NCBI GenBank assembly: GCA_964036295.1
Contig: OZ038468.1
Coordinates: 10,178,183-10,242,182, forward strand
DNA: 64,000 bases
Source of the DNA: Plumapathes pennacea
Taxonomy: Eukaryota; Cnidaria; Anthozoa; Antipatharia; Myriopathidae
Reading direction: 5' to 3'
The position numbers and the translations under genes were made by a program. Below the pieces are notes generated by a model. That model had not been told where the DNA came from, did no database searches, and worked only from the letters and a program-made list of their open reading frames with translations. Positions 49,683 through 64,000 of this stretch are shown here, piece by piece. How positions within the stretch are numbered: the stretch's first letter is position 1; each line of letters begins with the position of its first letter.

Positions 49683-50395
49683 TGAAGCAAACTTTGCAAT
49701 TCCAACACAACGGCTCTTTTTGGAGCCACCAACTTTGTCAAAAGTTAGACCTGTAAATTTCGCTTCACGAAATATATAAATGAACAGCCTAATAAGCTTC
49801 CTGTCTTTTCCTTTTTTAAGCTCAGAGTCAGCGAGCACCTTTCAAAAAAGAAAATAAATACAAACAAACAAACAAACAACAACAAAAAAGACATTGAAGA
49901 GACATTTGCAGTGATGGCAGACATACTAAAGCAAACGTGACTTGCTATCATCCTACTAGAAAAATACATCGAACTAAATGAGTTGTGCAATTTTGTTGTA
50001 CCACCTTGATCTTATTTGATTTCGAAGTTTTAAAACAGTATTGATGAAGCACAGTCTTTTAAAAATTAAAACGGAGAAAAAAACCGAACATTTAAAAAAC
50101 AAACAAACGAACAGAAGTGACCAAGGACTGTTCTTTTAGTTTGAAAGTTTTGAAGTGAACTTTAGTTTCACAGACTTCTTTTAGTATAATAACTGGGACA
50201 AAATTTAGAACTTGTCCAACATTAAATAAATTGTGCTTTCGTTTTGTTTTTGTTAGAAAAACTGGACTACTAATGTGTGTTATTTACCAAAGTTGTTTCA
50301 GAGACAGGACGGTGCACATTTATTGGTCATATCTTTTACGTATATGGTGGCTCCTAGAAGAGCCGTTTGTTTATACTTTGGGTGCGCTAGACAAT

Positions 50396-50779
50396 CTAGA
50401 CCTTGGGTTTCTTATCAGCCTTTTTAGGCAGCAGCACGGTTTGGATGTTCGGCAGCACACCTCCCTGAGCGATGGTCACACCACCCAACAGTTTGTTGAG
50501 TTCTTCGTCATTTCGCACGGCCAGCTGGAGGTGACGAGGAATGATCCTCGTCTTCTTGTTGTCTCGAGCGGCGTTGCCTGCCAGTTCCAGAATCTCGGCA
50601 GAGAGGTACTCCATGACAGCGGCCAAGTAAACAGGAGCACCAGCGCCAACACGTTGAGCATAGTTTCCTTTGCGGAGGAATCGGTGAACACGGCCGACAG
50701 GAAATTGGAGGCCAGCTCGCGATGAGCGCGTTTTAGATTTTGTTCCCGCCTTAGCTTTACCTTTACCGCGACCAGACAT
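50396..50779 (-). CDS. H2A: Histone H2A (unit 14)
   Basis: The protein is identical to the reference. The stem-loop is at 50349-50364. Confidence 0.97.
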   Translation of the reverse strand: MSGRGKGKAKAGTKSKTRSSRAGLQFPVGRVHRFLRKGNYAQRVGAGAPVYLAAVMEYLSAEILELAGNAARDNKKTRIIPRHLQLAVRNDEELNKLLGGVTIAQGGVLPNIQTVLLPKKADKKPKV

Positions 50780-51107
50780 GTTTGCAGCTTGTTCGTGAAC
50801 GCACTGTGAGTGAGAAATTGTCAATATGTTCTGGGCGTCGTTTGAACGCGGTCTTTTGGAGGCTGGCGTTTTAAGCTGAAGGGATCGAAATGCGCCAATC
50901 AGAAAACTTGGCCTCGATTACCGATCTAATTATCAGTCGAATAATTGAATAGAATGTCTAATTATTGGGCGGGAAATACTATCAGTCGATGCCGCAAATT
51001 TGAATGAATTCCCCGGCTAGGAAATGATGCTATAAATATCGCCAGCGCGATGCTTTGCTTTGAAGTGTGTAAGGCTGATACTGTTTTCGTAAAGTAAAGT
51101 TTTGACG

Positions 51108-51479
51108 ATGGCTCCTAAAGCAACTGGAACGAAAGGCGAGAAGAAGGTCGTTCCTAAGCAAGTCGCATCCGGAGACAAACGGAAGAGAACACGCAGGCGC
51201 AAAGAAAGCTATGCCATCTACGTGTACAAAGTTATGAAACAAGTGCACCCAGACACTGGCATCTCCAGCAAGGCTATGAGCATCATGAACTCGTTCGTGA
51301 ATGACATCTTCGAGCGCATCGCCGGTGAATCTTCCCGCCTTGCGCACTACAACAAAAAGTCAACCATCACGTCCCGAGAAATCCAGACAGCAGTTCGTTT
51401 ACTTCTTCCCGGTGAACTGGCCAAGCACGCCGTCAGCGAGGGTACTAAAGCCGTGACCAAATACACCAGCAGCAAGTAG
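51108..51479 (+). CDS. H2B: Histone H2B (unit 14)
   Basis: The protein is identical to the reference. The stem-loop is at 51514-51529. Confidence 0.97.
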   Translation: MAPKATGTKGEKKVVPKQVASGDKRKRTRRRKESYAIYVYKVMKQVHPDTGISSKAMSIMNSFVNDIFERIAGESSRLAHYNKKSTITSREIQTAVRLLLPGELAKHAVSEGTKAVTKYTSSK

Positions 51480-52064
51480 AGCGTTTCCTGCGCTCACATA
51501 TTTTACGGACAACGGCTCCTTTAGGAGCCACCACATGTGTCGAAAGCGAATGTCCTTATCACTTCAAACATCAAATCACAAACTTTATAAGAACCCTGAT
51601 TGCACAGTTTTTAACTTTAGAATTCACAAACGTGGCACAAAATATGTGCTCCTTGTTTCAGCAAGCATAAGGGAATTTCACATTACTCACAAAGCCATAT
51701 CGCTTAACACGAGGGCTATATTTCATCGTGTAGCTTTAATTTATTGTAGCCTATTCAGTCTCGGCATCCGAATTCGGCCTTTGATCACAGAACACCCGCG
51801 TTTAGGTTTCTTCGTGTTCATTCTTTTTCTAAGATATCAGTCCTAGTTTTTTCTTCTATCCGTTAGTTACACGTTCTTTCCGCGAAAACAAAAGAGCGAA
51901 CAGCTGATGACAAATCAACATCGTCTAGGTCTTTAAAATAGGAATTTATACTGAATCTCAAAGACTTCAGTATCGGCACTAGTTCTGCAATGTGCGTTCA
52001 GATTAAAAGATCGAATTACTTCATAATATTGTGGAGCAGCATGTTAAATTGATATTGAGGTTTG

Positions 52065-52528
<464 letters not shown>

Positions 52529-52741
52529 TCTATTTCATACCACTTAAGTCAAGTTGAAAACTATGATGCGATTCTTTCATAACCTGTGGAATATCAGGAA
52601 AATGACTCTAGCGTTTCATGGTGCACAAATGTTTTCTTTTAATGGTAGATGCGACCAAGTGAATGCGTATAGTATCGATCATTGCTTTCATATTTTTGGT
52701 GGCTCTAAAAAGAGCCGTTGTGTTTTGCTTGGGTGAACTGA

Positions 52742-53287
<546 letters not shown>

Positions 53288-53487
53288 TTAGAAATTATAA
53301 AATCGGATTGTCGGCCGGCTCCCATAGGAGTACGTATTGTTTACATTTGACTTGATTTGGTTCAGCCATTTGAACCAATGGAAAAAAGAATTGATTTTTC
53401 CCAGAGGTCCCTCTGTTCCTGCTCATAAAAGTGGAAAGATCTTGACAGTTTCACTCAATTCGATCTGGTCGAATAGTTGATTACTAG

Positions 53488-53811
<324 letters not shown>

Positions 53812-54524
53812 TGAAGCAAACTTTGCAATTCCAACACAACGGCTCTTTTTGGAGCCACCAACTTTGTCAAAAGTTAGACCTGTAAATTTCGCTTCACGAA
53901 ATATATAAATGAACAGCCTAATAAGCTTCCTGTCTTTTCCTTTTTTAAGCTCAGAGTCAGCGAGCACCTTTCAAAAAAGAAAATAAATACAAACAAACAA
54001 ACAAACAACAACAAAAAAGACATTGAAGAGACATTTGCAGTGATGGCAGACATACTAAAGCAAACGTGACTTGCTATCATCCTACTAGAAAAATACATCG
54101 AACTAAATGAGTTGTGCAATTTTGTTGTACCACCTTGATCTTATTTGATTTCGAAGTTTTAAAACAGTATTGATGAAGCACAGTCTTTTAAAAATTAAAA
54201 CGGAGAAAAAAACCGAACATTTAAAAAACAAACAAACGAACAGAAGTGACCAAGGACTGTTCTTTTAGTTTGAAAGTTTTGAAGTGAACTTTAGTTTCAC
54301 AGACTTCTTTTAGTATAATAACTGGGACAAAATTTAGAACTTGTCCAACATTAAATAAATTGTGCTTTCGTTTTGTTTTTGTTAGAAAAACTGGACTACT
54401 AATGTGTGTTATTTACCAAAGTTGTTTCAGAGACAGGACGGTGCACATTTATTGGTCATATCTTTTACGTATATGGTGGCTCCTAGAAGAGCCGTTTGTT
54501 TATACTTTGGGTGCGCTAGACAAT

Positions 54525-54908
54525 CTAGACCTTGGGTTTCTTATCAGCCTTTTTAGGCAGCAGCACGGTTTGGATGTTCGGCAGCACACCTCCCTGAGCG
54601 ATGGTCACACCACCCAACAGTTTGTTGAGTTCTTCGTCATTTCGCACGGCCAGCTGGAGGTGACGAGGAATGATCCTCGTCTTCTTGTTGTCTCGAGCGG
54701 CGTTGCCTGCCAGTTCCAGAATCTCGGCAGAGAGGTACTCCATGACAGCGGCCAAGTAAACAGGAGCACCAGCGCCAACACGTTGAGCATAGTTTCCTTT
54801 GCGGAGGAATCGGTGAACACGGCCGACAGGAAATTGGAGGCCAGCTCGCGATGAGCGCGTTTTAGATTTTGTTCCCGCCTTAGCTTTACCTTTACCGCGA
54901 CCAGACAT
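54525..54908 (-). CDS. H2A: Histone H2A (unit 16)
   Basis: The protein is identical to the reference. The stem-loop is at 54478-54493. Confidence 0.97.
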   Translation of the reverse strand: MSGRGKGKAKAGTKSKTRSSRAGLQFPVGRVHRFLRKGNYAQRVGAGAPVYLAAVMEYLSAEILELAGNAARDNKKTRIIPRHLQLAVRNDEELNKLLGGVTIAQGGVLPNIQTVLLPKKADKKPKV

Positions 54909-55236
54909 GTTTGCAGCTTGTTCGTGAACGCACTGTGAGTGAGAAATTGTCAATATGTTCTGGGCGTCGTTTGAACGCGGTCTTTTGGAGGCTGGCGTTT
55001 TAAGCTGAAGGGATCGAAATGCGCCAATCAGAAAACTTGGCCTCGATTACCGATCTAATTATCAGTCGAATAATTGAATAGAATGTCTAATTATTGGGCG
55101 GGAAATACTATCAGTCGATGCCGCAAATTTGAATGAATTCCCCGGCTAGGAAATGATGCTATAAATATCGCCAGCGCGATGCTTTGCTTTGAAGTGTGTA
55201 AGGCTGATACTGTTTTCGTAAAGTAAAGTTTTGACG

Positions 55237-55608
55237 ATGGCTCCTAAAGCAACTGGAACGAAAGGCGAGAAGAAGGTCGTTCCTAAGCAAGTCGCATCCG
55301 GAGACAAACGGAAGAGAACACGCAGGCGCAAAGAAAGCTATGCCATCTACGTGTACAAAGTTATGAAACAAGTGCACCCAGACACTGGCATCTCCAGCAA
55401 GGCTATGAGCATCATGAACTCGTTCGTGAATGACATCTTCGAGCGCATCGCCGGTGAATCTTCCCGCCTTGCGCACTACAACAAAAAGTCAACCATCACG
55501 TCCCGAGAAATCCAGACAGCAGTTCGTTTACTTCTTCCCGGTGAACTGGCCAAGCACGCCGTCAGCGAGGGTACTAAAGCCGTGACCAAATACACCAGCA
55601 GCAAGTAG
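55237..55608 (+). CDS. H2B: Histone H2B (unit 16)
   Basis: The protein is identical to the reference. The stem-loop is at 55643-55658. Confidence 0.97.
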   Translation: MAPKATGTKGEKKVVPKQVASGDKRKRTRRRKESYAIYVYKVMKQVHPDTGISSKAMSIMNSFVNDIFERIAGESSRLAHYNKKSTITSREIQTAVRLLLPGELAKHAVSEGTKAVTKYTSSK

Positions 55609-56406
55609 AGCGTTTCCTGCGCTCACATATTTTACGGACAACGGCTCCTTTAGGAGCCACCACATGTGTCGAAAGCGAATGTCCTTATCACTTCAAACAT
55701 CAAATCACAAACTTTATAAGAACCCTGATTGCACAGTTTTTAACTTTAGAATTCACAAACGTGGCACAAAATATGTGCTCCTTGTTTCAGCAAGCATAAG
55801 GGAATTTCACATTACTCACAAAGCCATATCGCTTAACACGAGGGCTATATTTCATCGTGTAGCTTTAATTTATTGTAGCCTATTCAGTCTCGGCATCCGA
55901 ATTCGGCCTTTGATCACAGAACACCCGCGTTTAGGTTTCTTCGTGTTCATTCTTTTTCTAAGATATCAGTCCTAGTTTTTTCTTCTATCCGTTAGTTACA
56001 CGTTCTTTCCGCGAAAACAAAAGAGCGAACAGCTGATGACAAATCAACATCGTCTAGGTCTTTAAAATAGGAATTTATACTGAATCTCAAAGACTTCAGT
56101 ATCGGCACTAGTTCTGCAATGTGCGTTCAGATTAAAAGATCGAATTACTTCATAATATTGTGGAGCAGCATGTTAAATTGATATTGAGGTTTGTCTATTT
56201 CATACCACTTAAGTCAAGTTGAAAACTATGATGCGATTCTTTCATAACCTGTGGAATATCAGGAAAATGACTCTAGCGTTTCATGGTGCACAAATGTTTT
56301 CTTTTAATGGTAGATGCGACCAAGTGAATGCGTATAGTATCGATCATTGCTTTCATATTTTTGGTGGCTCTAAAAAGAGCCGTTGTGTTTTGCTTGGGTG
56401 AACTGA

Positions 56407-56652
<246 letters not shown>

Positions 56653-56870
56653 TCAATTCTATTTCATACCACTTAAGTCAAGTTGAAAACTATGATGCGA
56701 TTCTTTCATAACCTGTGGAATATCAGGAAAATGACTCTAGCGTTTCATGGTGCACAAATGTTTTCTTTTAATGGTAGATGCGACCAAGTGAATGCGTATA
56801 GTATCGATCATTGCTTTCATATTTTTGGTGGCTCTAAAAAGAGCCGTTGTGTTTTGCTTGGGTGAACTGA

Positions 56871-57416
<546 letters not shown>

Positions 57417-57616
57417 TTAGAAATTATAAAATCGGATTGTCGGCCGGCTCCCATAGGAGTACGTATTGTTTACATTTGACTTGATTTGGTTCAGCCATTT
57501 GAACCAATGGAAAAAAGAATTGATTTTTCCCAGAGGTCCCTCTGTTCCTGCTCATAAAAGTGGAAAGATCTTGACAGTTTCACTCAATTCGATCTGGTCG
57601 AATAGTTCATTACTAG

Positions 57617-57940
<324 letters not shown>

Positions 57941-58653
57941 TGAAGCAAACTTTGCAATTCCAACACAACGGCTCTTTTTGGAGCCACCAACTTTGTCAAA
58001 AGTTAGACCTGTAAATTTCGCTTCACGAAATATATAAATGAACAGCCTAATAAGCTTCCTGTCTTTTCCTTTTTTAAGCTCAGAGTCAGCGAGCACCTTT
58101 CAAAAAAGAAAATAAAAACAAACAAACAAACAAACAACAACAAAAAAGACATTGAAGAGACATTTGCAGTGATGGCAGACATACTAAAGCAAACGTGACT
58201 TGCTATCATCCTACTAGAAAAATACATCGAACTAAATGAGTTGTGCAATTTTGTTGTACCACCTTGATCTTATTTGATTTCGAAGTTTTAAAACAGTATT
58301 GATGAAGCACAGTCTTTTAAAAATTAAAACGGAGAAAAAAACCGAACATTTAAAAAACAAACAAACGAACAGAAGTGACCAAGGACTGTTCTTTTAGTTT
58401 GAAAGTTTTGAAGTGAACTTTAGTTTCACAGACTTCTTTTAGTATAATAACTGGGACAAAATTTAGAACTTGTCCAACATTAAATAAATTGTGCTTTCGT
58501 TTTGTTTTTGTTAGAAAAACTGGACTACTAATGTGTGTTATTTACCAAAGTTGTTTCAGAGACAGGACGGTGCACATTTATTGGTCATATCTTTTACGTA
58601 TATGGTGGCTCCTAGAAGAGCCGTTTGTTTATACTTTGGGTGCGCTAGACAAT

Positions 58654-59037
58654 CTAGACCTTGGGTTTCTTATCAGCCTTTTTAGGCAGCAGCACGGTTT
58701 GGATGTTCGGCAGCACACCTCCCTGAGCGATGGTCACACCACCCAACAGTTTGTTGAGTTCTTCGTCATTTCGCACGGCCAGCTGGAGGTGACGAGGAAT
58801 GATCCTCGTCTTCTTGTTGTCTCGAGCGGCGTTGCCTGCCAGTTCCAGAATCTCGGCAGAGAGGTACTCCATGACAGCGGCCAAGTAAACAGGAGCACCA
58901 GCGCCAACACGTTGAGCATAGTTTCCTTTGCGGAGGAATCGGTGAACACGGCCGACAGGAAATTGGAGGCCAGCTCGCGATGAGCGCGTTTTAGATTTTG
59001 TTCCCGCCTTAGCTTTACCTTTACCGCGACCAGACAT
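58654..59037 (-). CDS. H2A: Histone H2A (unit 18)
   Basis: The protein is identical to the reference. The stem-loop is at 58607-58622. Confidence 0.97.
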   Translation of the reverse strand: MSGRGKGKAKAGTKSKTRSSRAGLQFPVGRVHRFLRKGNYAQRVGAGAPVYLAAVMEYLSAEILELAGNAARDNKKTRIIPRHLQLAVRNDEELNKLLGGVTIAQGGVLPNIQTVLLPKKADKKPKV

Positions 59038-59365
59038 GTTTGCAGCTTGTTCGTGAACGCACTGTGAGTGAGAAATTGTCAATATGTTCTGGGCGTCGTT
59101 TGAACGCGGTCTTTTGGAGGCTGGCGTTTTAAGCTGAAGGGATCGAAATGCGCCAATCAGAAAACTTGGCCTCGATTACCGATCTAATTATCAGTCGAAT
59201 AATTGAATAGAATGTCTAATTATTGGGCGGGAAATACTATCAGTCGATGCCGCAAATTTGAATGAATTCCCCGGCTAGGAAATGATGCTATAAATATCGC
59301 CAGCGCGATGCTTTGCTTTGAAGTGTGTAAGGCTGATACTGTTTTCGTAAAGTAAAGTTTTGACG

Positions 59366-59737
59366 ATGGCTCCTAAAGCAACTGGAACGAAAGGCGAGAA
59401 GAAGGTCGTTCCTAAGCAAGTCGCATCCGGAGACAAACGGAAGAGAACACGCAGGCGCAAAGAAAGCTATGCCATCTACGTGTACAAAGTTATGAAACAA
59501 GTGCACCCAGACACTGGCATCTCCAGCAAGGCTATGAGCATCATGAACTCGTTCGTGAATGACATCTTCGAGCGCATCGCCGGTGAATCTTCCCGCCTTG
59601 CGCACTACAACAAAAAGTCAACCATCACGTCCCGAGAAATCCAGACAGCAGTTCGTTTACTTCTTCCCGGTGAACTGGCCAAGCACGCCGTCAGCGAGGG
59701 TACTAAAGCCGTGACCAAATACACCAGCAGCAAGTAG
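59366..59737 (+). CDS. H2B: Histone H2B (unit 18)
   Basis: The protein is identical to the reference. The stem-loop is at 59772-59787. The following spacer is 634 bp because of a net 164-bp deletion near 60187. Confidence 0.97.
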   Translation: MAPKATGTKGEKKVVPKQVASGDKRKRTRRRKESYAIYVYKVMKQVHPDTGISSKAMSIMNSFVNDIFERIAGESSRLAHYNKKSTITSREIQTAVRLLLPGELAKHAVSEGTKAVTKYTSSK

Positions 59738-60371
59738 AGCGTTTCCTGCGCTCACATATTTTACGGACAACGGCTCCTTTAGGAGCCACCACATGTGTCG
59801 AAAGCGAATGTCCTTATCACTTCAAACATCAAATCACAAACTTTATAAGAACCCTGATTGCACAGTTTTTAACTTTAGAATTCACAAACGTGGCACAAAA
59901 TATGTGCTCCTTGTTTCAGCAAGCATAAGGGAATTTCACATTACTCACAAAGCCATATCGCTTAACACGAGGGCTATATTTCATCGTGTAGCTTTAATTT
60001 ATTGTAGCCTATTCAGTCTCGGCATCCGAATTCGGCCTTTGATCACAGAACACCCGCGTTTAGGTTTCTTCGTGTTCATTCTTTTTCTAAGATATCAGTC
60101 CTAGTTTTTTCTTCTATCCGTTAGTTACACGTTCTTTCCGCGAAAACAAAAGAGCGAACAGCTGATGACAAATCAACATCGTCTAGTTAACTATGATGCG
60201 ATTCTTTCATAACCTGTGGAATATCAGGAAAATGACTCTAGCGTTTCATGGTGCACAAATGTTTTCTTTTAATGGTAGATGCGACCAAGTGAATGCGTAT
60301 AGTATCGATCATTGCTTTCATATTTTTGGTGGCTCTAAAAAGAGCCGTTGTGTTTTGCTTGGGTGAACTGA

Positions 60372-60917
<546 letters not shown>

Positions 60918-61117
60918 TTAGAAATTATAAAATCGGATTGTCGGCCGGCTCCCATAGGAGTACGTATTGTTTACATTTGACTTGATTTGGTTCAGCCATT
61001 TGAACCAATGGAAAAAAGAATTGATTTTTCCCAGAGGTCCCTCTGTTCCTGCTCATAAAAGTGGAAAGATCTTGACAGTTTCACTCAATTCGATCTGGTC
61101 GAATAGTTCATTACTAG

Positions 61118-61441
<324 letters not shown>

Positions 61442-62154
61442 TGAAGCAAACTTTGCAATTCCAACACAACGGCTCTTTTTGGAGCCACCAACTTTGTCAA
61501 AAGTTAGACCTGTAAATTTCGCTTCACGAAATATATAAATGAACAGCCTAATAAGCTTCCTGTCTTTTCCTTTTTTAAGCTCAGAGTCAGCGAGCACCTT
61601 TCAAAAAAGAAAATAAAAACAAACAAACAAACAAACAACAACAAAAAAGACATTGAAGAGACATTTGCAGTGATGGCAGACATACTAAAGCAAACGTGAC
61701 TTGCTATCATCCTACTAGAAAAATACATCGAACTAAATGAGTTGTGCAATTTTGTTGTACCACCTTGATCTTATTTGATTTCGAAGTTTTAAAACAGTAT
61801 TGATGAAGCACAGTCTTTTAAAAATTAAAACGGAGAAAAAAACCGAACATTTAAAAAACAAACAAACGAACAGAAGTGACCAAGGACTGTTCTTTTAGTT
61901 TGAAAGTTTTGAAGTGAACTTTAGTTTCACAGACTTCTTTTAGTATAATAACTGGGACAAAATTTAGAACTTGTCCAACATTAAATAAACTGTGCTTTCG
62001 TTTTGTTTTTGTTAGAAAAACTGGACTACTAATGTGTGTTATTTACCAAAGTTGTTTCAGAGACAGGACGGTGCACATTTATTGGTCATATCTTTTACGT
62101 ATATGGTGGCTCCTAGAAGAGCCGTTTGTTTATACTTTGGGTGCGCTAGACAAT

Positions 62155-62538
62155 CTAGACCTTGGGTTTCTTATCAGCCTTTTTAGGCAGCAGCACGGTT
62201 TGGATGTTCGGCAGCACACCTCCCTGAGCGATGGTCACACCACCCAACAGTTTGTTGAGTTCTTCGTCATTTCGCACGGCCAGCTGGAGGTGACGAGGAA
62301 TGATCCTCGTCTTCTTGTTGTCTCGAGCGGCGTTGCCTGCCAGTTCCAGAATCTCGGCAGAGAGGTACTCCATGACAGCGGCCAAGTAAACAGGAGCACC
62401 AGCGCCAACACGTTGAGCATAGTTTCCTTTGCGGAGGAATCGGTGAACACGGCCGACAGGAAATTGGAGGCCAGCTCGCGATGAGCGCGTTTTAGATTTT
62501 GTTCCCGCCTTAGCTTTACCTTTACCGCGACCAGACAT
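62155..62538 (-). CDS. H2A: Histone H2A (unit 19)
   Basis: The protein is identical to the reference. The stem-loop is at 62108-62123. The upstream region has gcgttg, as in units 4-6 and 10. Confidence 0.97.
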   Translation of the reverse strand: MSGRGKGKAKAGTKSKTRSSRAGLQFPVGRVHRFLRKGNYAQRVGAGAPVYLAAVMEYLSAEILELAGNAARDNKKTRIIPRHLQLAVRNDEELNKLLGGVTIAQGGVLPNIQTVLLPKKADKKPKV

Positions 62539-62866
62539 GTTTGCAGCTTGTTCGTGAACGCACTGTGAGTGAGAAATTGTCAATATGTTCTGGGCGTTGT
62601 TTGAACGCGGTCTTTTGGAGGCTGGCGTTTTAAGCTGAAGGGATCGAAATGCGCCAATCAGAAAACTTGGCCTCGATTACCGATCTAATTATCAGTCGAA
62701 TAATTGAATAGAATGTCTAATTATTGGGCGGGAAATACTATCAGTCGATGCCGCAAATTTGAATGAATTCCCCGGCTAGGAAATGATGCTATAAATATCG
62801 CCAGCGCGATGCTTTGCTTTGAAGTGTGTAAGGCTGATACTGTTTTCGTAAAGTAAAGTTTTGACG

Positions 62867-63238
62867 ATGGCTCCTAAAGCAACTGGAACGAAAGGCGAGA
62901 AGAAGGTCGTTCCTAAGCAAGTCGCATCCGGAGACAAACGGAAGAGAACACGCAGGCGCAAAGAAAGCTATGCCATCTACGTGTACAAAGTTATGAAACA
63001 AGTGCACCCAGACACTGGCATCTCCAGCAAGGCTATGAGCATCATGAACTCGTTCGTGAATGACATCTTCGAGCGCATCGCCGGTGAATCTTCCCGCCTT
63101 GCGCACTACAACAAAAAGTCAACCATCACGTCCCGAGAAATCCAGACAGCAGTTCGTTTACTTCTTCCCGGTGAACTGGCCAAGCACGCCGTCAGCGAGG
63201 GTACTAAAGCCGTGACCAAATACACCAGCAGCAAGTAG
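62867..63238 (+). CDS. H2B: Histone H2B (unit 19)
   Basis: The protein is identical to the reference. The stem-loop is at 63273-63288. The following spacer is full length again. Confidence 0.97.
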   Translation: MAPKATGTKGEKKVVPKQVASGDKRKRTRRRKESYAIYVYKVMKQVHPDTGISSKAMSIMNSFVNDIFERIAGESSRLAHYNKKSTITSREIQTAVRLLLPGELAKHAVSEGTKAVTKYTSSK

Positions 63239-63995
63239 AGCGTTTCCTGCGCTCACATATTTTACGGACAACGGCTCCTTTAGGAGCCACCACATGTGTC
63301 GAAAGCGAATGTCCTTATCACTTCAAACATCAAATCACAAACTTTATAAGAACCCTGATTGCACAGTTTTTAACTTTAGAATTCACAAACGTGGCACAAA
63401 ATATGTGCTCCTTGTTTCAGCAAGCATAAGGGAATTTCACATTACTCACAAAGCCATATCGCTTAACACGAGGGCTATATTTCATCGTGTAGCTTTAATT
63501 TATTGTAGCCTATTCAGTCTCGGCATCCGAATTCGGCCTTTGATCACAGAACACCCGCGTTTAGGTTTCTTCGTGTTCATTCTTTTTCTAAGATATCAGT
63601 CCTAGTTTTTTCTTCTATCCGTTAGTTACACGTTCTTTCCGCGAAAACAAAAGAGCGAACAGCTGATGACAAATCAACATCGTCTAGGTCTTTAAAATAG
63701 GAATTTATACTGAATCTCAAAGACTTCAGTATCGGCACTAGTTCTGCAATGTGCGTTCAGATTAAAAGATCGAATTACTTCATAATATTGTGGAGCAGCA
63801 TGTTAAATTGATATTGAGGTTTGTCTATTTCATACCACTTAAGTCAAGTTGAAAACTATGATGCGATTCTTTCATAACCTGTGGAATATCAGGAAAATGA
63901 CTCTAGCGTTTCATGGTGCACAAATGTTTTCTTTTAATGGTAGATGCGACCAAGTGAATGCGTATAGTATCGATCATTGCTTTCATATTTTTGGT

Positions 63996-64000
63996 GGCTC
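63996..64000 (-). terminator. Start of the next H3 stem-loop, cut by window end
   Basis: The final bases ggctc are the first five of the H3 stem-loop, exactly 3,665 bp after the unit 19 one. A further H3 would have its stop at 64037, so the array continues to the right. Confidence 0.85.

Overview
The window is part of a tandem array of replication-dependent core histone genes from an animal nuclear genome. Every gene is intronless and ends in a histone 3' stem-loop. H1 is absent, and the repeating quartet is H3(-) H4(+) H2A(-) H2B(+), made of two divergently transcribed pairs. From memory, this H1-less layout is the one described for stony corals (Acropora), so a cnidarian, probably an anthozoan, is my best guess. 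That is an inference, not a proof.

Layout. Positions 1-1325 are AT-rich flank with no recognisable gene. About 1350-1725 is a decayed fragment of 28S rRNA (D2/D3 region, + strand). It is fused at 1726 to a relic of 25 H2B codons (to 1800), scraps of histone stem-loop follow, and the array proper begins near 1846 and runs off the right end. I number units by their H3: units 1-14, 16, 18 and 19 carry a full-length H3, and units 15 and 17 are only 3' H3 fragments. The standard period is 3,665 bp. Units 1 and 3 (3,128 bp) and unit 13 (3,135 bp) have lost most of H4. Counts are 17 full-length H3, 14 H4, 17 H2A and 17 H2B, plus 3 truncated H4, 2 truncated H3 and the H2B relic.

How the genes work together. 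The four proteins form the nucleosome core (two H3-H4 dimers, two H2A-H2B dimers). Each partner pair shares one intergenic promoter region (347 bp for H3/H4, 328 bp for H2A/H2B) with CCAAT and TATA-like boxes, plus an E2F-like site between H2A and H2B. The convergent spacers (about 700 and 800 bp) hold the 3' stem-loops and purine-rich downstream elements expected for SLBP/U7-type processing. H3 is the replication-coupled H3.2 type (A31, S87-A-V-M90, S96).

History written in the array. The core (units 5-13) is nearly identical, while the edges differ. Three higher-order patterns are visible: a 6,782-bp dimer at the left edge (units 1-2 and 3-4), an alternating 7,330-bp dimer across units 7-14, and a 4,129-bp repeat carrying a truncated H3 (from units 14 and 16). 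Edge copies carry protein changes at well-known sites: H3 R8C, A21D, R42K, L60F and A91V, H4 G28D, and H2A Q104H. I found no previously undescribed system. The interest lies in array-edge evolution and in variant histones at modification sites.
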